From: Subsaximicrobium wynnwilliamsii
GTDB lineage: Bacteria > Bacteroidota > Bacteroidia > Flavobacteriales > Flavobacteriaceae
Length of the DNA stretch: 64,000 bases
Assembly: GCF_007997225.1 (NCBI RefSeq)
Contig: NZ_VORM01000013.1
Coordinates: 62,001 to 126,000, forward strand
Reading direction: 5' to 3'
The position numbers were made by a program, and so were the translations under genes. Under the pieces are notes generated by a model. That model saw nothing but the letters and a program-made list of their open reading frames with translations, had not been told where the DNA came from and made no database searches. Of the stretch, positions 33,124 to 44,978 are shown piece by piece (the stretch's first letter is position 1; every line of letters starts with the position of its first letter).

Positions 33124-34143
33124 AGTTTTGGGTTTGAGATTCAATGCTCAATGTTCAATGATCAAGGTTCAAGGTTCAATCTTCAATGTTCGAAAAACAA
33201 CATAAAAAATAGTAAATCGGTTTTCTCTATCAGACCTGCCTGTCGGTGGGCAGGGGCGCAGAGATGCTATAATTTTTCAATAATTCGGTTTTTGGAATTT
33301 GGTGCTTTGCTTTTGGGTTTTTAAATTCCTAATTCTTAATTTCTAATTCCTCAATCGGTTTTCTCTCGCAAACCTGCCTGCCGGCAGGCAGGGGCGCAGA
33401 CCTGTCTGTTGGTAGGTAGGGGCACAAAGATTTTTTTGATTTTGCTGACAGCGGCAAGCTTTTAGACGAATTTTAAATGTAATAGCTTTCTTAAGCTCTA
33501 AAAGACATTTTAAGTTTTGAAAATAAAAATGAAAATCAGATGCGATTAATTCTCAAATTTTCACGAATCAAGTCTTATGTCTTGCAGCGCAGTGGTCTTA
33601 AGTCTCTGTCGGACAAAATTGTTTTTAAATAACACTGTTTTTGGAATTTGGTGCTCTGCTTTTGGATTTCTAATTTCCTGATCCCTAATCCCTAATCCCT
33701 AATCCCTAATCCCTAAATCCTCAATCGGTTTTCTCTCGGAGATCTGCCTGCCGGTAGGTAGGGGCGCAGAGGTGTTTTGATTTTTCAATAATTCTGTTTT
33801 TGGAATTTGGTGCTTTGTTTTTGGATTTTTGTAAATCGTCAATCCTTCCAAGGGCGTTCCCCTTTATTGCCCAAAAGCAATAAAGCGTCAGGCTCTCGCG
33901 ACTCGCTTCCAGACCTTTGAAAAAAAAGGTCTGGAGAGCTCAAACAATCGCTCCATCCTTAACGCGCATTTCGTTGGAATCCAATCCAAATCTAAAATTT
34001 GATCAATACGTATAATCAAAACTTATCGTGGCATTTCGTTTAAAAACAGCATTGGGTTGCAATTGCCAGTTATCAATAGTAACTTTATAAAAGTTTAATG
34101 AGAAGTAGTTGAAACATCCCAGTTTAACACCATACATACACTT
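33124..34143. repeat. 1-kb repeat-rich intergenic region
   Basis: No gene seen. Arrays of 7-bp words lie at 33139-33191 (GTTCAAT type), 33324-33351 (exactly four AATTCCT-type units) and 33671-33720 (AATCCCT type). Four CCTGCC-type palindromes lie at 33234-33254, 33373-33392 (a perfect 20-bp palindrome), 33401-33420 and 33744-33762. The phrase AATCGGTTTTCTCTC precedes several of them and GGGGCGCAGA follows, so the repeated unit is larger than the palindrome. A further element with AAGGGCGTTCCCC and TCAGGCTCTCGCGAC (33848-33903) and a hairpin-like AGACCTTTGAAA/AGGTCT (33911-33935) follow; these resemble repeats recalled from other Bacteroidetes genomes. Confidence 0.8.
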
Positions 34144-34902
34144 ATGAAATTAGTATTATCACCAGCAAAATCATTGGATTACGAAAGTAAATTGCCAACT
34201 ACCAGAGCCACGCAACCAGCGTTTCTTGATGCTTCAGGACGTTTAAACAAACAGCTCAAAAAACAATCGCGCAAGCAGTTGTCCAAATTGATGCACATCT
34301 CCGATAATTTGGCAGACCTCAATTATGAGCGCAACCAGGAGTTTAGGCTTCCGTTTAACAAAGACAATGCTAGGCCAGCCATTTATGCCTTTGCAGGCGA
34401 CGTGTACCGCGGGTTGGATGCCTACACCATCGCCAACGAAAAAATAGATGGACTTCAAGATACCGTGCGCATCCTCTCCGGTCTCTATGGCGTTTTAAAG
34501 CCTTTGGACCTCGTGCAACCTTATCGTTTGGAAATGGGTACGAAGTTTCCTGTGGGGAAACATAAGAATTTGTATGAATTTTGGAAAAAAGATATTACTG
34601 CCGCTTTGAATAAGGAATTGAAGGATGACGAATTGTTCATCAATTTGGCCAGTAACGAATATGTTAAGGCTATTGATGCCAAAACCTTAAAAGTACCAGT
34701 GACCGAGATTAAATTTCAAGAATTGAAAGATGGTGATTACAAAACCGTTGCCATTTATTCAAAATTGGCAAGAGGCTTAATGGCGCGTTACATTGTAGAG
34801 AACAACGCGCAAACATTGGAAGACCTGAAAGGATTTGATGGCGAAAACTATCGATTTACTGAAAAATTATCATCGGATAACGAGTTGGTTTTTACCAGAT
34901 AG
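34144..34902 (+). CDS. yaaA: Peroxide stress protein YaaA
   Basis: The 252-aa DUF328/UPF0246 protein has the family start MKLVLSPAKSLDY and motifs FAGDVYRGLDA, ILSGLYGVLKPLDLVQPYRL, EMGTKF, INLASNEYVKAI and KLARGLMARYIVEN. In E. coli YaaA limits free iron and DNA damage under peroxide stress; the role here follows from the family. Its TAG stop touches the stop codon of the convergent THX gene with no base between. Confidence 0.95.
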   Translation: MKLVLSPAKSLDYESKLPTTRATQPAFLDASGRLNKQLKKQSRKQLSKLMHISDNLADLNYERNQEFRLPFNKDNARPAIYAFAGDVYRGLDAYTIANEKIDGLQDTVRILSGLYGVLKPLDLVQPYRLEMGTKFPVGKHKNLYEFWKKDITAALNKELKDDELFINLASNEYVKAIDAKTLKVPVTEIKFQELKDGDYKTVAIYSKLARGLMARYIVENNAQTLEDLKGFDGENYRFTEKLSSDNELVFTR

Positions 34903-35028
34903 TCAGGATTTTTTATTCGGATTGATTTTATCCTCAGGTTTAGGGCGTTTTTTAATGCGTGGTCGTCTCACTCCAAAAGTACCTCTGTTGATTTTGCCGC
35001 GTCTCGTTTTTTTGTCACCTTTTCCCAT
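34903..35028 (-). CDS. 30S ribosomal protein THX
   Basis: A 41-aa, extremely basic product: MGKGDKKTRRGKINRGTFG, then VRRPRIKKRPKP and a Lys/Asn-rich end. The start MGKGDKKT-RRGKI is the signature of bTHX, a small protein at the head of the 30S subunit found in Thermus and widely in Bacteroidetes. The stop TGA at 34903 directly abuts the yaaA stop, tail to tail. Easily missed because of its size. Confidence 0.9.
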   Translation of the reverse strand: MGKGDKKTRRGKINRGTFGVRRPRIKKRPKPEDKINPNKKS

Positions 35029-35153
35029 AGCTGTATTTTTTTCCGGATGCCTGTGCTTAAAAGCAAAATAGAAATCCGTTGTTTGAAGTTCATGTCTTAG
35101 CTAAATATAATACGACTTTTAATTGAAGATTCAAAGTAATATATCGCAATAAA

Positions 35154-35834
35154 ATGTTCTTTCATAAGCATCCCTATTCGCCCTTTATCCAGCTTGACAG
35201 CAAAAAATTGATCGTGGGCACTCTACCACCGCCGCGCTTCACTACAGGCGATTTGTTGGAAAAGGACGTCGACTTTTGTTACGGGAGTTGCTACAACTCG
35301 CTTTGGCTGTTTATTGATGAAATTTATGAATTGGACTTGCGTTATGACAATTCCGATACAGCCGTCCAGCAACGCAAACAGTTTCTCGTCAAACATAAAA
35401 TTGGTGTTTGTGACATTGTGGAGAGTGCCGAGCGTGAGAAAATCGACGCGTCCGATTTGGGGATGAATAACATCGCATTACGGGATATTATGGCATATCT
35501 CAAAAAATTCCCAAACATCGAAACGCTAATTTTCACGGGAGGCAACAGTAAAAACGGACCAGAATATTTTTTCAGAAAGCATCTTAAAACTTACGATTTG
35601 AAGTTGAGATTGGTCTCTAATGAGGTGCCACGAATACACGAATTCATCATGCCAGCTCAAAATTTGAGCAATCCAACTCAGCTCAGGACCATAAAAACGG
35701 TATCCTTGAGTTCCAGTTCTGGAGCAGCGAACATTTCCATAAGCCGGATGCCCTTATACAAACAGCTCAAAGCCAAAAACCCAGATTTCAATACCTTTGA
35801 TTTTAGGGTCATGCAGTATCGCGAGTTTTTGTGA
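35154..35834 (+). CDS. Uracil-DNA-glycosylase-family protein
   Basis: The 226-aa product starts with HKHPYSPFIQLDSKKLIVG and TLPPPRF. This IVGTLPP segment corresponds to the active-site loop of UDG-like proteins. DFCYGSCYNSLW, IGVCDIVESAEREKIDASDL and TLIFTGGNSKNGPEYFF follow. Such proteins are annotated in flavobacteria as uracil-DNA glycosylase family, but the classical catalytic motifs are altered, so the activity is uncertain. Stands alone. Confidence 0.65.
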   Translation: MFFHKHPYSPFIQLDSKKLIVGTLPPPRFTTGDLLEKDVDFCYGSCYNSLWLFIDEIYELDLRYDNSDTAVQQRKQFLVKHKIGVCDIVESAEREKIDASDLGMNNIALRDIMAYLKKFPNIETLIFTGGNSKNGPEYFFRKHLKTYDLKLRLVSNEVPRIHEFIMPAQNLSNPTQLRTIKTVSLSSSSGAANISISRMPLYKQLKAKNPDFNTFDFRVMQYREFL

Positions 35835-36314
35835 TTTTGAAACCCTTATCTAGTGGCCACAAAGCTGTCTGTCGACACGCAGGCACACGAATTTTTGCTA
35901 GAAAAACCTTTCAGGTTTTCAAAACCTGAAAGTTTTAAACATCAGCATAGTTTCGAAAAAAAGCATGCATTCAATCTCAAATTCAGCACCTTTTGCGATT
36001 TCGAATAAATTATCGGCGTATAATAACTTCAAGGATCGCCATTGTTGGTGTTTTCCAGCAACAATCCCAGCCGATTGGGAATAAGCCAAAACCGATGTTC
36101 AAAGCATCTTATTTTATGTGTCAAAAATGTTATTATAGTTGCTGTAATTGAATAACATCAAGAGCGGCGACGCGATTTAGAACGATTTTTCAGTCTAAAA
36201 GTTTAGGGACTGAAACCGCCAACATTCAAAAGAACACCAACTTTAATTGCAAATAGGCAGCTTCTTTTTTAATTTTCACTAAATTCATGGCTTATTCATC
36301 ATGCGAGATAACCA
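35835..36314. other. Intergenic region with one palindromic element
   Basis: No gene seen. AACCTTTCAGGTTTT at about 35909-35923 and AAAACCTGAAAGTTTT at about 35922-35937 form a palindrome. A related degenerate copy is at 41149-41181 (GGTCTTTCAG/CTGAAAGGTC). This is a repeat type known to me from many Bacteroidetes intergenic regions. Confidence 0.6.
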
Positions 36315-37118
36315 ATGAAAAAAGTTCTACAAATAGCCAATGGCATCGCTTTGGTAAGCACCATATTTATTAATTATTTGTCTAACACTGGCGCAATCAA
36401 TGGCACCACCATTGGCCAAGTGAGCAACGACATGAAATCCCTATTCACTCCCGCAGGTTATGCCTTTGCGATATGGGGTTTTATTTACTTGCTCCTCATC
36501 GGTTTTATCGTGTATCAAGGACGCAGTTTATTTGTAAAGGTTAGGGATGACGACTTTGTGTTGCGAATTGGTTGGACTTTCGTCATTTCTTGTGTGGCAA
36601 ATTCTGCCTGGGTGTTTTGTTTTCTTTACGGTTACACGGGATTATCTTGTGTGTTTATCTTCTTGCTATTGTTATCCTTGCTTAAAATCGTCATTGATAA
36701 CTCTATGGAGCTTTGGGATGCGCCCATGTCGGTCATTGCCTTTTTGTGGTGGCCCTTTGTGTTTTATAGCGGCTGGGTCACCGTGGCCAGCATTGCAAAT
36801 GTATCGGCTTATTTAGTGAAAACAGGATGGGACGGCTTCGGTATTTCTGCAGTGACTTGGACCCTAATAATGATCGGGGTTGCACTAATCGTCAATCTCG
36901 CCATCACTTGGAAACGCAACATGCGCGAGTTCGCCTTGGTTGGTGCTTGGGCTTTGGTTGCCATTGCGTATGCCAATTATGAAAAGCATGATGTTATTGT
37001 GTATTCGGCAGCATTGGCAGCCGCGATTTTAGTGATAAGTAGCGGCATTCATGGTGCGAAAAACAAAGACACCAATCCTTTTAATAAATGCAAGGAATAT
37101 CTTCAAAATAAGGCCTAA
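36315..37118 (+). CDS. TspO/MBR-related multi-pass membrane protein
   Basis: The 267-aa protein is very hydrophobic, with about seven or eight membrane segments and many Trp residues. The stretch FTPAGYAFAIWGFIYLLL is the hallmark of the tryptophan-rich TspO-like family; FLWWPFVFYSGWVTVASIAN is a second. TspO proteins bind tetrapyrroles and cholesterol-like ligands; the substrate of this longer branch is unknown. It is a single gene with long gaps on both sides. Confidence 0.8.
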   Translation: MKKVLQIANGIALVSTIFINYLSNTGAINGTTIGQVSNDMKSLFTPAGYAFAIWGFIYLLLIGFIVYQGRSLFVKVRDDDFVLRIGWTFVISCVANSAWVFCFLYGYTGLSCVFIFLLLLSLLKIVIDNSMELWDAPMSVIAFLWWPFVFYSGWVTVASIANVSAYLVKTGWDGFGISAVTWTLIMIGVALIVNLAITWKRNMREFALVGAWALVAIAYANYEKHDVIVYSAALAAAILVISSGIHGAKNKDTNPFNKCKEYLQNKA

Positions 37119-37708
37119 GCTAATCAGTGATCTTGCTAGAGGTGTTCGGTCGGTAAGGCTTCAGTGCCATACCGATTTTTAGAAGGAGAAGTCATTTTCT
37201 TGCAGTCTTTCTTATTAATTACGCGTGTCCGATTAAAATGCTTAAAAAAGTCACTAAGCAACTTTTGAATCCTATGGATTAAGAGGTTTTACGATTGACA
37301 TCTAGCTTTTTGAAAATAATTTTATCAGGCCTGAGATGAAGTTTTTAATTTAAAGCCTTGCTGTTTGTCAGTTAGTTTCAATTTAGTCTAGGTTCTAGGT
37401 TCTAGCAGTCTTGGTTCTTATATCGGATAACAATGATTATTAATTTTTTAGAAAATCAAGGTCTTTCTCGTTCCTAAAAATGATTTCTTTTCTTCGGAAA
37501 AACCTTCCGTTAAATCAAAATGCGAAAAAATTCAAAGGCGTTTTCAATACATGAAGTTGCTTTTGCATTTGAGTTATGACGATGCCTTCCGCGGTAAAAA
37601 CAAACATAAAATTACAATTCATCCCAATATTACCACAACTCGGTACTTCACATTTTAAAAAGCGCTGCCCGTCAAGGATATTTGCTTCAAATCAAAACCA
37701 TACCAATT
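37119..37708. other. Intergenic region with a short 7-bp-word array
   Basis: No gene supported. CTAGGTT-type words lie at 37386-37419. The longer reading frames here overlap the next gene or lack coding character. Confidence 0.5.
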
Positions 37709-38134
37709 ATGAGCACACTAGCCAAAATTTTCATTTTTGCGATATTAAGCCAAACCTTTTCGAACGCGCAAGAGCCAAACCTAAAAAGCATTACGGTAAA
37801 AATTCAAAACTTAAGCTCCAATCAAGGGATGGTTTATGTTGCGCTTTATAATGCCGAAGCCACCTTTTTAGGCAAGGGCATTCAATCCTCAAAAACAATG
37901 GTTAGCAATAAAAGTTGCGAGGTTGTCTTTAAAAACCTGCCAGAAGGCGTTTATGCAGTTTCCTTTTTTCACGATGAAAATGGTAACGGGAAACTTGACA
38001 CTAACTTTATGGGCATTCCCAAGGAAACTTATGGTTGCTCCAATAACGCTCAAGGCTTCATGGGGCCACCAAAATGGAGCGACGCCAAATTTGAGATGAG
38101 TAATGAAAATATAGAACAAACCATAACACTTTAA
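37709..38134 (+). CDS. DUF2141 secreted protein
   Basis: Starting from ATG 37709, the 141-aa product has a signal peptide (MSTLAKIFIFAILSQTFSNA) and a single beta-sandwich DUF2141 domain: ITVKIQNLSSNQGMVYVALY, LPEGVYAVSFFHDENGNGKL, DTNFMGIPKETYG. An ATG nine codons earlier is possible but does not improve the signal peptide. First gene of a four-gene operon with the TPR protein, kinase and 2TM protein. Confidence 0.9.
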   Translation: MSTLAKIFIFAILSQTFSNAQEPNLKSITVKIQNLSSNQGMVYVALYNAEATFLGKGIQSSKTMVSNKSCEVVFKNLPEGVYAVSFFHDENGNGKLDTNFMGIPKETYGCSNNAQGFMGPPKWSDAKFEMSNENIEQTITL

Positions 38135-38138
38135 TACA

Positions 38139-38759
38139 ATGAAAAATTTAATAGTAATAGTCGCAGTGCTAATCTCTGGAATAGTGACCGCCCAAACCAA
38201 TTATGAAAAAGGCATGGAACAAGCCTTCGCCCTCTGGCAAGACAACAAGACCGATGCCGCCAAAAACCTATTTGAGCGCATCTCAAGTGCTGAGTTGGAT
38301 AATTGGTTACCCCATTATTACATTGCCCAAATAAACAGCCTAGAAAGTTGGGATGAAACCGATGCCCAAATATTGAAAGCCAAGTTGGACAAGGCACAAG
38401 AACATTTAGACCTCGCCATGTCTATGAGTAAGGATAATGCGGAATTATTAGTATTGCAAGCCCAGGTGTTGACCAATTGGGTGGCGTTTGATGGCATGAC
38501 CTATGGCATGAAATACAGCGGGAAAATCACAGAACTGTATCAAAAGGCAATGGCCTTGTCGCCAAACAATCCGCGTGTGGTTTTGGGTAATGCCGAATGG
38601 AATATGGGCAGCGCCAGATATTTTGGCAAAGACACCAAGCCCTATTGCAAAGATGTGGAAAAAGCCATAGAACTTTTTGCTAACTTTAAACCGGAATCTG
38701 AATTTGCTCCAAATTGGGGTAAAGCGCATGCAGAGGCCGTTTTTAAAAGCTGCGAATAA
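38139..38759 (+). CDS. Secreted TPR-like protein
   Basis: The 206-aa product has a signal peptide (MKNLIVIVAVLISGIVTAQ) and helical repeats of TPR type (YEKGMEQAFALWQDNKTDAA, LDLAMSMSKDNAELLVLQA, YQKAMALSPNNPRVVLGNA). A role as a scaffold or sensor partner in the envelope is plausible but unproven. It lies 4 bases after the DUF2141 gene and 15 bases before the kinase gene. Confidence 0.85.
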   Translation: MKNLIVIVAVLISGIVTAQTNYEKGMEQAFALWQDNKTDAAKNLFERISSAELDNWLPHYYIAQINSLESWDETDAQILKAKLDKAQEHLDLAMSMSKDNAELLVLQAQVLTNWVAFDGMTYGMKYSGKITELYQKAMALSPNNPRVVLGNAEWNMGSARYFGKDTKPYCKDVEKAIELFANFKPESEFAPNWGKAHAEAVFKSCE

Positions 38760-38774
38760 TATAACAAAACGATT

Positions 38775-40124
38775 ATGGTAAAGGCATTTAAAAGTATCAT
38801 CATTACCTTCATTATGGGCTGTATCGTTTACGCCATAGCGAAATTGATATCTGGTGGTTTTGCTTATAAGACCATCAATGCCTTTTTGATTGACTTTAGC
38901 TTTTACCAATTGTACACTTTTGTGCTCAGATATGCCAATTCGCTCTTTTTTAATTATATGGAACAGCGGCAATGGCGTAAACAAGACACTCTAAAACGCA
39001 TCGTTCTTGGTATTTTGGGCTCTACCATCATTACTTTGATTTGCTTATTCTTTTTGAGGGTTGGCGTTGAGGTCTATTTTTTTGGGATGCCTTTTGAAAA
39101 ATTCATCGCCAATGAAAGCTGGCAAGGCTATTCTTTTGGGCTCTGGATTACCTTATCAATCGTTTCGGTTTTTCACGTGATTTATTTTTACAATAAGTAC
39201 CAAAAAAATAAAATCAAGGAACAAAAGGTTATTGCAGGCACTGCGAGTGCGAAATTTGATGCGCTTAAAAATCAACTGGATCCCCATTTCTTGTTCAATA
39301 GCCTTAATGTGCTTACCAGTCTTATCGAGGAGAATCCAGATAATGCCCAGAAATTCACAACCTCACTGTCAAAGGTGTATCGCTATGTTTTGGAGCAGAA
39401 AAACAAGGATTTGATCCCCGTAGATGAAGAGTTGGATTTTGCTAGAACCTACATGATGCTTTTAAAAATGCGTTTTGAGGACAGTATAATATTTGAGATT
39501 CCAGACCGGGCTTCAAATCCCGAGAGTAAGGTGGTGCCTCTGTCATTACAGCTGCTTTTGGAAAATGCAGTAAAGCATAATATGGTGACCAGTACAAAAC
39601 CATTGCACATTAAAATCTATGAACAGGGCGGGATGTTGGTGGTAGACAATAACCTGCAGACCAAGCAAATCGTTAAAAAGAGTAGTGGCGTGGGCCTGGA
39701 GAATATCAAGCAACGCTATAAATTATTAACCCATAAAACCCTTAGTATCGCCGAAAACGCAGGACGTTTTACTGTTGCCATCCCGATGCTTACCAAACAA
39801 ACTTCCATAATGAGAACCATAGAACCAATAACAGCTTATGACGATAGTTACGTTAGAGCACGTAAACGCGTCGAGGAATTAAAGGAATTCTACTACAGCT
39901 TATTATCCTATTGCGTCGTAATCCCGTTTCTTATCTTTATATATTATCAGTACACGCCTGGCATCATCCAATGGTTTTGGTTCCCAATGTTGGGCTGGGG
40001 CATGGGCTTGGCATTTCATGCCTATAAAGTTTATGTGAATGACGGCATGCTAGGCAAAAACTGGGAAAAGCGTCAAATCGAAAAATATTTACGCGAGGAG
40101 GAAGAACAACAACCTTGGAATTAA
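38775..40124 (+). CDS. LytS-type sensor histidine kinase with C-terminal 2TM domain
   Basis: The 449-aa protein has four N-terminal membrane segments (up to about 140) and a His_kinase domain with DPHFLFNSLNVL (phospho-accepting His171). An ATPase domain follows (LLLENAVKHN, GVGLENIKQRYKLL). At about 358-449 is a 2TM domain (RARKRVEELKEFYYSLLSY, GWGMGLAFHAYKVY) that matches the two 2TM domains of the next gene. This group normally signals to a LytTR response regulator; none follows here. The fusion with a 2TM module suggests membrane-mediated interaction with the next protein. Confidence 0.92.
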   Translation: MVKAFKSIIITFIMGCIVYAIAKLISGGFAYKTINAFLIDFSFYQLYTFVLRYANSLFFNYMEQRQWRKQDTLKRIVLGILGSTIITLICLFFLRVGVEVYFFGMPFEKFIANESWQGYSFGLWITLSIVSVFHVIYFYNKYQKNKIKEQKVIAGTASAKFDALKNQLDPHFLFNSLNVLTSLIEENPDNAQKFTTSLSKVYRYVLEQKNKDLIPVDEELDFARTYMMLLKMRFEDSIIFEIPDRASNPESKVVPLSLQLLLENAVKHNMVTSTKPLHIKIYEQGGMLVVDNNLQTKQIVKKSSGVGLENIKQRYKLLTHKTLSIAENAGRFTVAIPMLTKQTSIMRTIEPITAYDDSYVRARKRVEELKEFYYSLLSYCVVIPFLIFIYYQYTPGIIQWFWFPMLGWGMGLAFHAYKVYVNDGMLGKNWEKRQIEKYLREEEEQQPWN

Positions 40125-40136
40125 AATACACACATC

Positions 40137-40805
40137 ATGAAAAAAAATGCAATTGAACCCTACGGCGCAGAGCAGGATAACCCTCATCTAGAACATACTG
40201 AGGCTTACCAAAAAGCAAAGCAACGGGTCAAGAAAATTATTGGATTTTATTGGCACTTGGCAGCTTATGTGATTGTGAACCTCTTTTTGCTAGGCTTGTT
40301 TAGCATCCAAAACTTAAATTTTTGGAGTTTCGGTACCTTCTCAACCGCCTTCTTTTGGGGCATCGGCCTGGCATTTCACTTTTTAGGTGTTTTTGGCTCT
40401 TTTGGTTTCTTCGGAAAGGAATGGAAAGCGCGAAAAATAAGGGCTTTCATGGATAAGGACCGAAGAAATCATTTGTCTGCATTGACCACATCAGACTCTA
40501 ATTTAGATCGTGATCTCTATGAACTTGCTAGCAAAAGAGTGGAAAGGCTCAAGGGATTCTACATACATCTCAGCGTTTATGTAGTTGTGAATTTGCTCAT
40601 CGTCGTTTCTAATATCAATGATTTAGAACCTGGAGAAAGCTATTTTAAATGGCAAAATTTTATAACCTTGGGTTTTTGGGGTATTGGCATATTGGCGCAT
40701 TCAGCTTCCGTCTTTATACCTAATCTACTTTTCAATTCTAACTGGGAAGCCCGGAAGATGCAGGAGTTTATGGATAAGGAAGTTGAGCAGCAGCGGTGGG
40801 AGTAA
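40137..40805 (+). CDS. Tandem 2TM-domain membrane protein
   Basis: The 222-aa protein holds two copies of the 2TM domain. The first is at about 20-110 (AKQRVKKIIGFYWHLAAYVI, FFWGIGLAFHFLGVFG, EWKARKIRAFMDKD); the second at about 125-222 (ASKRVERLKGFYIHLSVYVV, FWGIGILAHSASVF, NWEARKMQEFMDKE). The same module ends the kinase encoded 12 bases upstream, so the two products may interact in the membrane. Function is not known. Confidence 0.88.
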   Translation: MKKNAIEPYGAEQDNPHLEHTEAYQKAKQRVKKIIGFYWHLAAYVIVNLFLLGLFSIQNLNFWSFGTFSTAFFWGIGLAFHFLGVFGSFGFFGKEWKARKIRAFMDKDRRNHLSALTTSDSNLDRDLYELASKRVERLKGFYIHLSVYVVVNLLIVVSNINDLEPGESYFKWQNFITLGFWGIGILAHSASVFIPNLLFNSNWEARKMQEFMDKEVEQQRWE

Positions 40806-42922
<2,117 letters not shown>

Positions 42923-43010
42923 TATTGGATAGCTTTTTGGTAAGTCCAAACTAATTACGAGAAAAGACTTAAAAGGAATTAGATGTCCTTGAGTATCAAC
43001 TAAAATTTAT

Positions 43011-44912
43011 ATGGAAGAAAAAAAATTTGACGTCAAGTCCATCATAGGATTTGTATTGATCTTCGGAATATTACTCTTTATGATGTGGAGAAACCAGCCC
43101 ACACCAGAAGAATTAGCAGAGCAGAAAAGATTAGAGCAGGTTGAAGCCAGTAGGCAAGCCGATGCTGCGGAAAAAGAAGACGATACCAAAGTCATAACCG
43201 AGGAAGATTTTTCTAGCGGAAATGCCATTGATTCGCTTCAGCTAGAAAATTTAAAGAATAAATTGGGTGCTTTCGCCTATTCTTCGACCTTGGCTTCTGC
43301 CTCGCAAGATGAAACTGTGGTAGAAACGGATGTTCTTGAAGTCACATTCAGTAATAAGGGGGGCTTTATTTCCGAAGTTAAACTGAAGAATTTTGTTGAT
43401 TATGACTCTGTGCCCATCTATTTAATTAAAAATGGCAACCAATATTTCAATATCAATTTCGGTACTTCAGATAACCGAATTTTAAACACCAAAGACCTAT
43501 TCTTTGAGCCTAGCGTCACTAAAAATGGCGATAATACGGTGGTTTCCATGCGCTTAAAGTCTTCCGAAGATCAGTACTTGGAATACCGCTATGAGTTGCA
43601 ACCAGACAATTACATGATGGATTTTTCAATAGAATCCAATGGTTTGGGCAATGTCATCAACAGTTCACAGGATGTTAATTTAGATTGGAGACTCAAGACC
43701 TTTCGGCATGACCAGAGCATTACCTATGAAAATCGTTACACACGATTGACTTACATGCATGAGGGCGATAAAATTAGCAAGCTAAATCAGTCTGGAGAAG
43801 AGGAAGAAATCATAGAGGATGCGAGATGGTTATCATACAGGCAACATTTTTTCAGCTCCATTTTGGTGGCAGATCAACTCATTAAAAAGGCCCGGATCTC
43901 TACAGAGGATTTGGTTGAGGATGAAGAAGTAGATTCGGTGTTTACCAAGCAATTCGCTTCAAAATTCCCATTGACCTTTAATAATGGGGAGGCCAGCAAT
44001 GATTTTCAGCTCTATTTTGGACCTACAGATTCTAAGATCTTAAAGCAGTATGATTATGAGTTGGATGAGAGTATTCCTTTTGGTTGGGGTATTTTTGGGT
44101 GGATCAACAAAGCGCTTTTTATTCCGCTTTTCGGATTCTTAAGTTCCTTTTTACCTTATGGTATTGCGATTATTGTGATGACCATTCTTATCAAGTTGGT
44201 AATGTCTTTTGTACAATACAAGCAATTTTTGTCACAAGCAAAAATGAAGGTGCTCAAGCCTGAGTTGGATGCTATTCGCGAAAAGCATAAGGACAACAAG
44301 ATGAAAGCGCAGCAGGAAACCATGGCCTTGCAAAATAAGGCAGGTGCGAGTCCGCTCGCCGGTTGTTTGCCAGGCTTGATACAATTGCCAGTGTTTTATG
44401 CACTGTTCATGTTTTTCCCCACAGCATTTATATTACGTCAAAAAAGTTTCCTTTGGGCCGATGATTTATCGTCTTATGATGTGATTGCACAATTGCCAAT
44501 CAAGATTCCTTTTTACGGCGATCACGTGAGTTTGTTCCCAATATTGGCGGCAATTGCCATTTTCTTTTACATGAAGATGACCACAGGTCAACAAATGGCT
44601 GCGCAACCCACTCAGGAAGGCATGCCAGACATGTCTAAAATCATGAAGTACATGATTTATTTCTCCCCAATTTTGATGTTGGTGTTCTTTAATCAATATG
44701 CTTCCGGTTTGAGTTTGTACTACTTTGTTTCAAACATGATTAGTATTGGGATCATGTTAGTCATTAAGAATTACATTTTGGATGAGGATAAAATCCACGC
44801 TCAAATTCAGGTCAATAAAAAGAAACCTAAAAAGCAAAATAAGTTTCAGAAGAAAATGGCTGAAATGATGGAGCAGGCAGAGCAGCAAAAACAATCACAG
44901 AAAAAGAAGTGA
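43011..44912 (+). CDS. yidC: Membrane protein insertase YidC
   Basis: The 633-aa protein has an N-terminal membrane segment (about 9-25), the large periplasmic beta domain (about 85-345) and the conserved five-helix insertase core (about 370-590). Core motifs include YGIAIIVMTILIKLVMSFVQ, KAGASPLAGCLPGLIQLPVF and FMPILMLVF-like FSPILMLVFFNQYASGL. The tail is Lys/Gln rich. It inserts proteins into the inner membrane with or without SecYEG. It follows pyrG by 88 bases and ends in a clear terminator at 44942-44978. Confidence 0.97.
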   Translation: MEEKKFDVKSIIGFVLIFGILLFMMWRNQPTPEELAEQKRLEQVEASRQADAAEKEDDTKVITEEDFSSGNAIDSLQLENLKNKLGAFAYSSTLASASQDETVVETDVLEVTFSNKGGFISEVKLKNFVDYDSVPIYLIKNGNQYFNINFGTSDNRILNTKDLFFEPSVTKNGDNTVVSMRLKSSEDQYLEYRYELQPDNYMMDFSIESNGLGNVINSSQDVNLDWRLKTFRHDQSITYENRYTRLTYMHEGDKISKLNQSGEEEEIIEDARWLSYRQHFFSSILVADQLIKKARISTEDLVEDEEVDSVFTKQFASKFPLTFNNGEASNDFQLYFGPTDSKILKQYDYELDESIPFGWGIFGWINKALFIPLFGFLSSFLPYGIAIIVMTILIKLVMSFVQYKQFLSQAKMKVLKPELDAIREKHKDNKMKAQQETMALQNKAGASPLAGCLPGLIQLPVFYALFMFFPTAFILRQKSFLWADDLSSYDVIAQLPIKIPFYGDHVSLFPILAAIAIFFYMKMTTGQQMAAQPTQEGMPDMSKIMKYMIYFSPILMLVFFNQYASGLSLYYFVSNMISIGIMLVIKNYILDEDKIHAQIQVNKKKPKKQNKFQKKMAEMMEQAEQQKQSQKKK

Positions 44913-44941
44913 TAATAAACGCTTGTTTACAAAAATAACTT

Positions 44942-44978
44942 AAGCCTATGGAACTAAAATCCCATAGGCTTTTTTTTG
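44942..44978 (+). terminator. Rho-independent terminator after yidC
   Basis: AAGCCTATGG (44942-44951) pairs with CCATAGGCTT (44962-44971) around a 10-base loop and is followed by a run of T. Confidence 0.9.
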
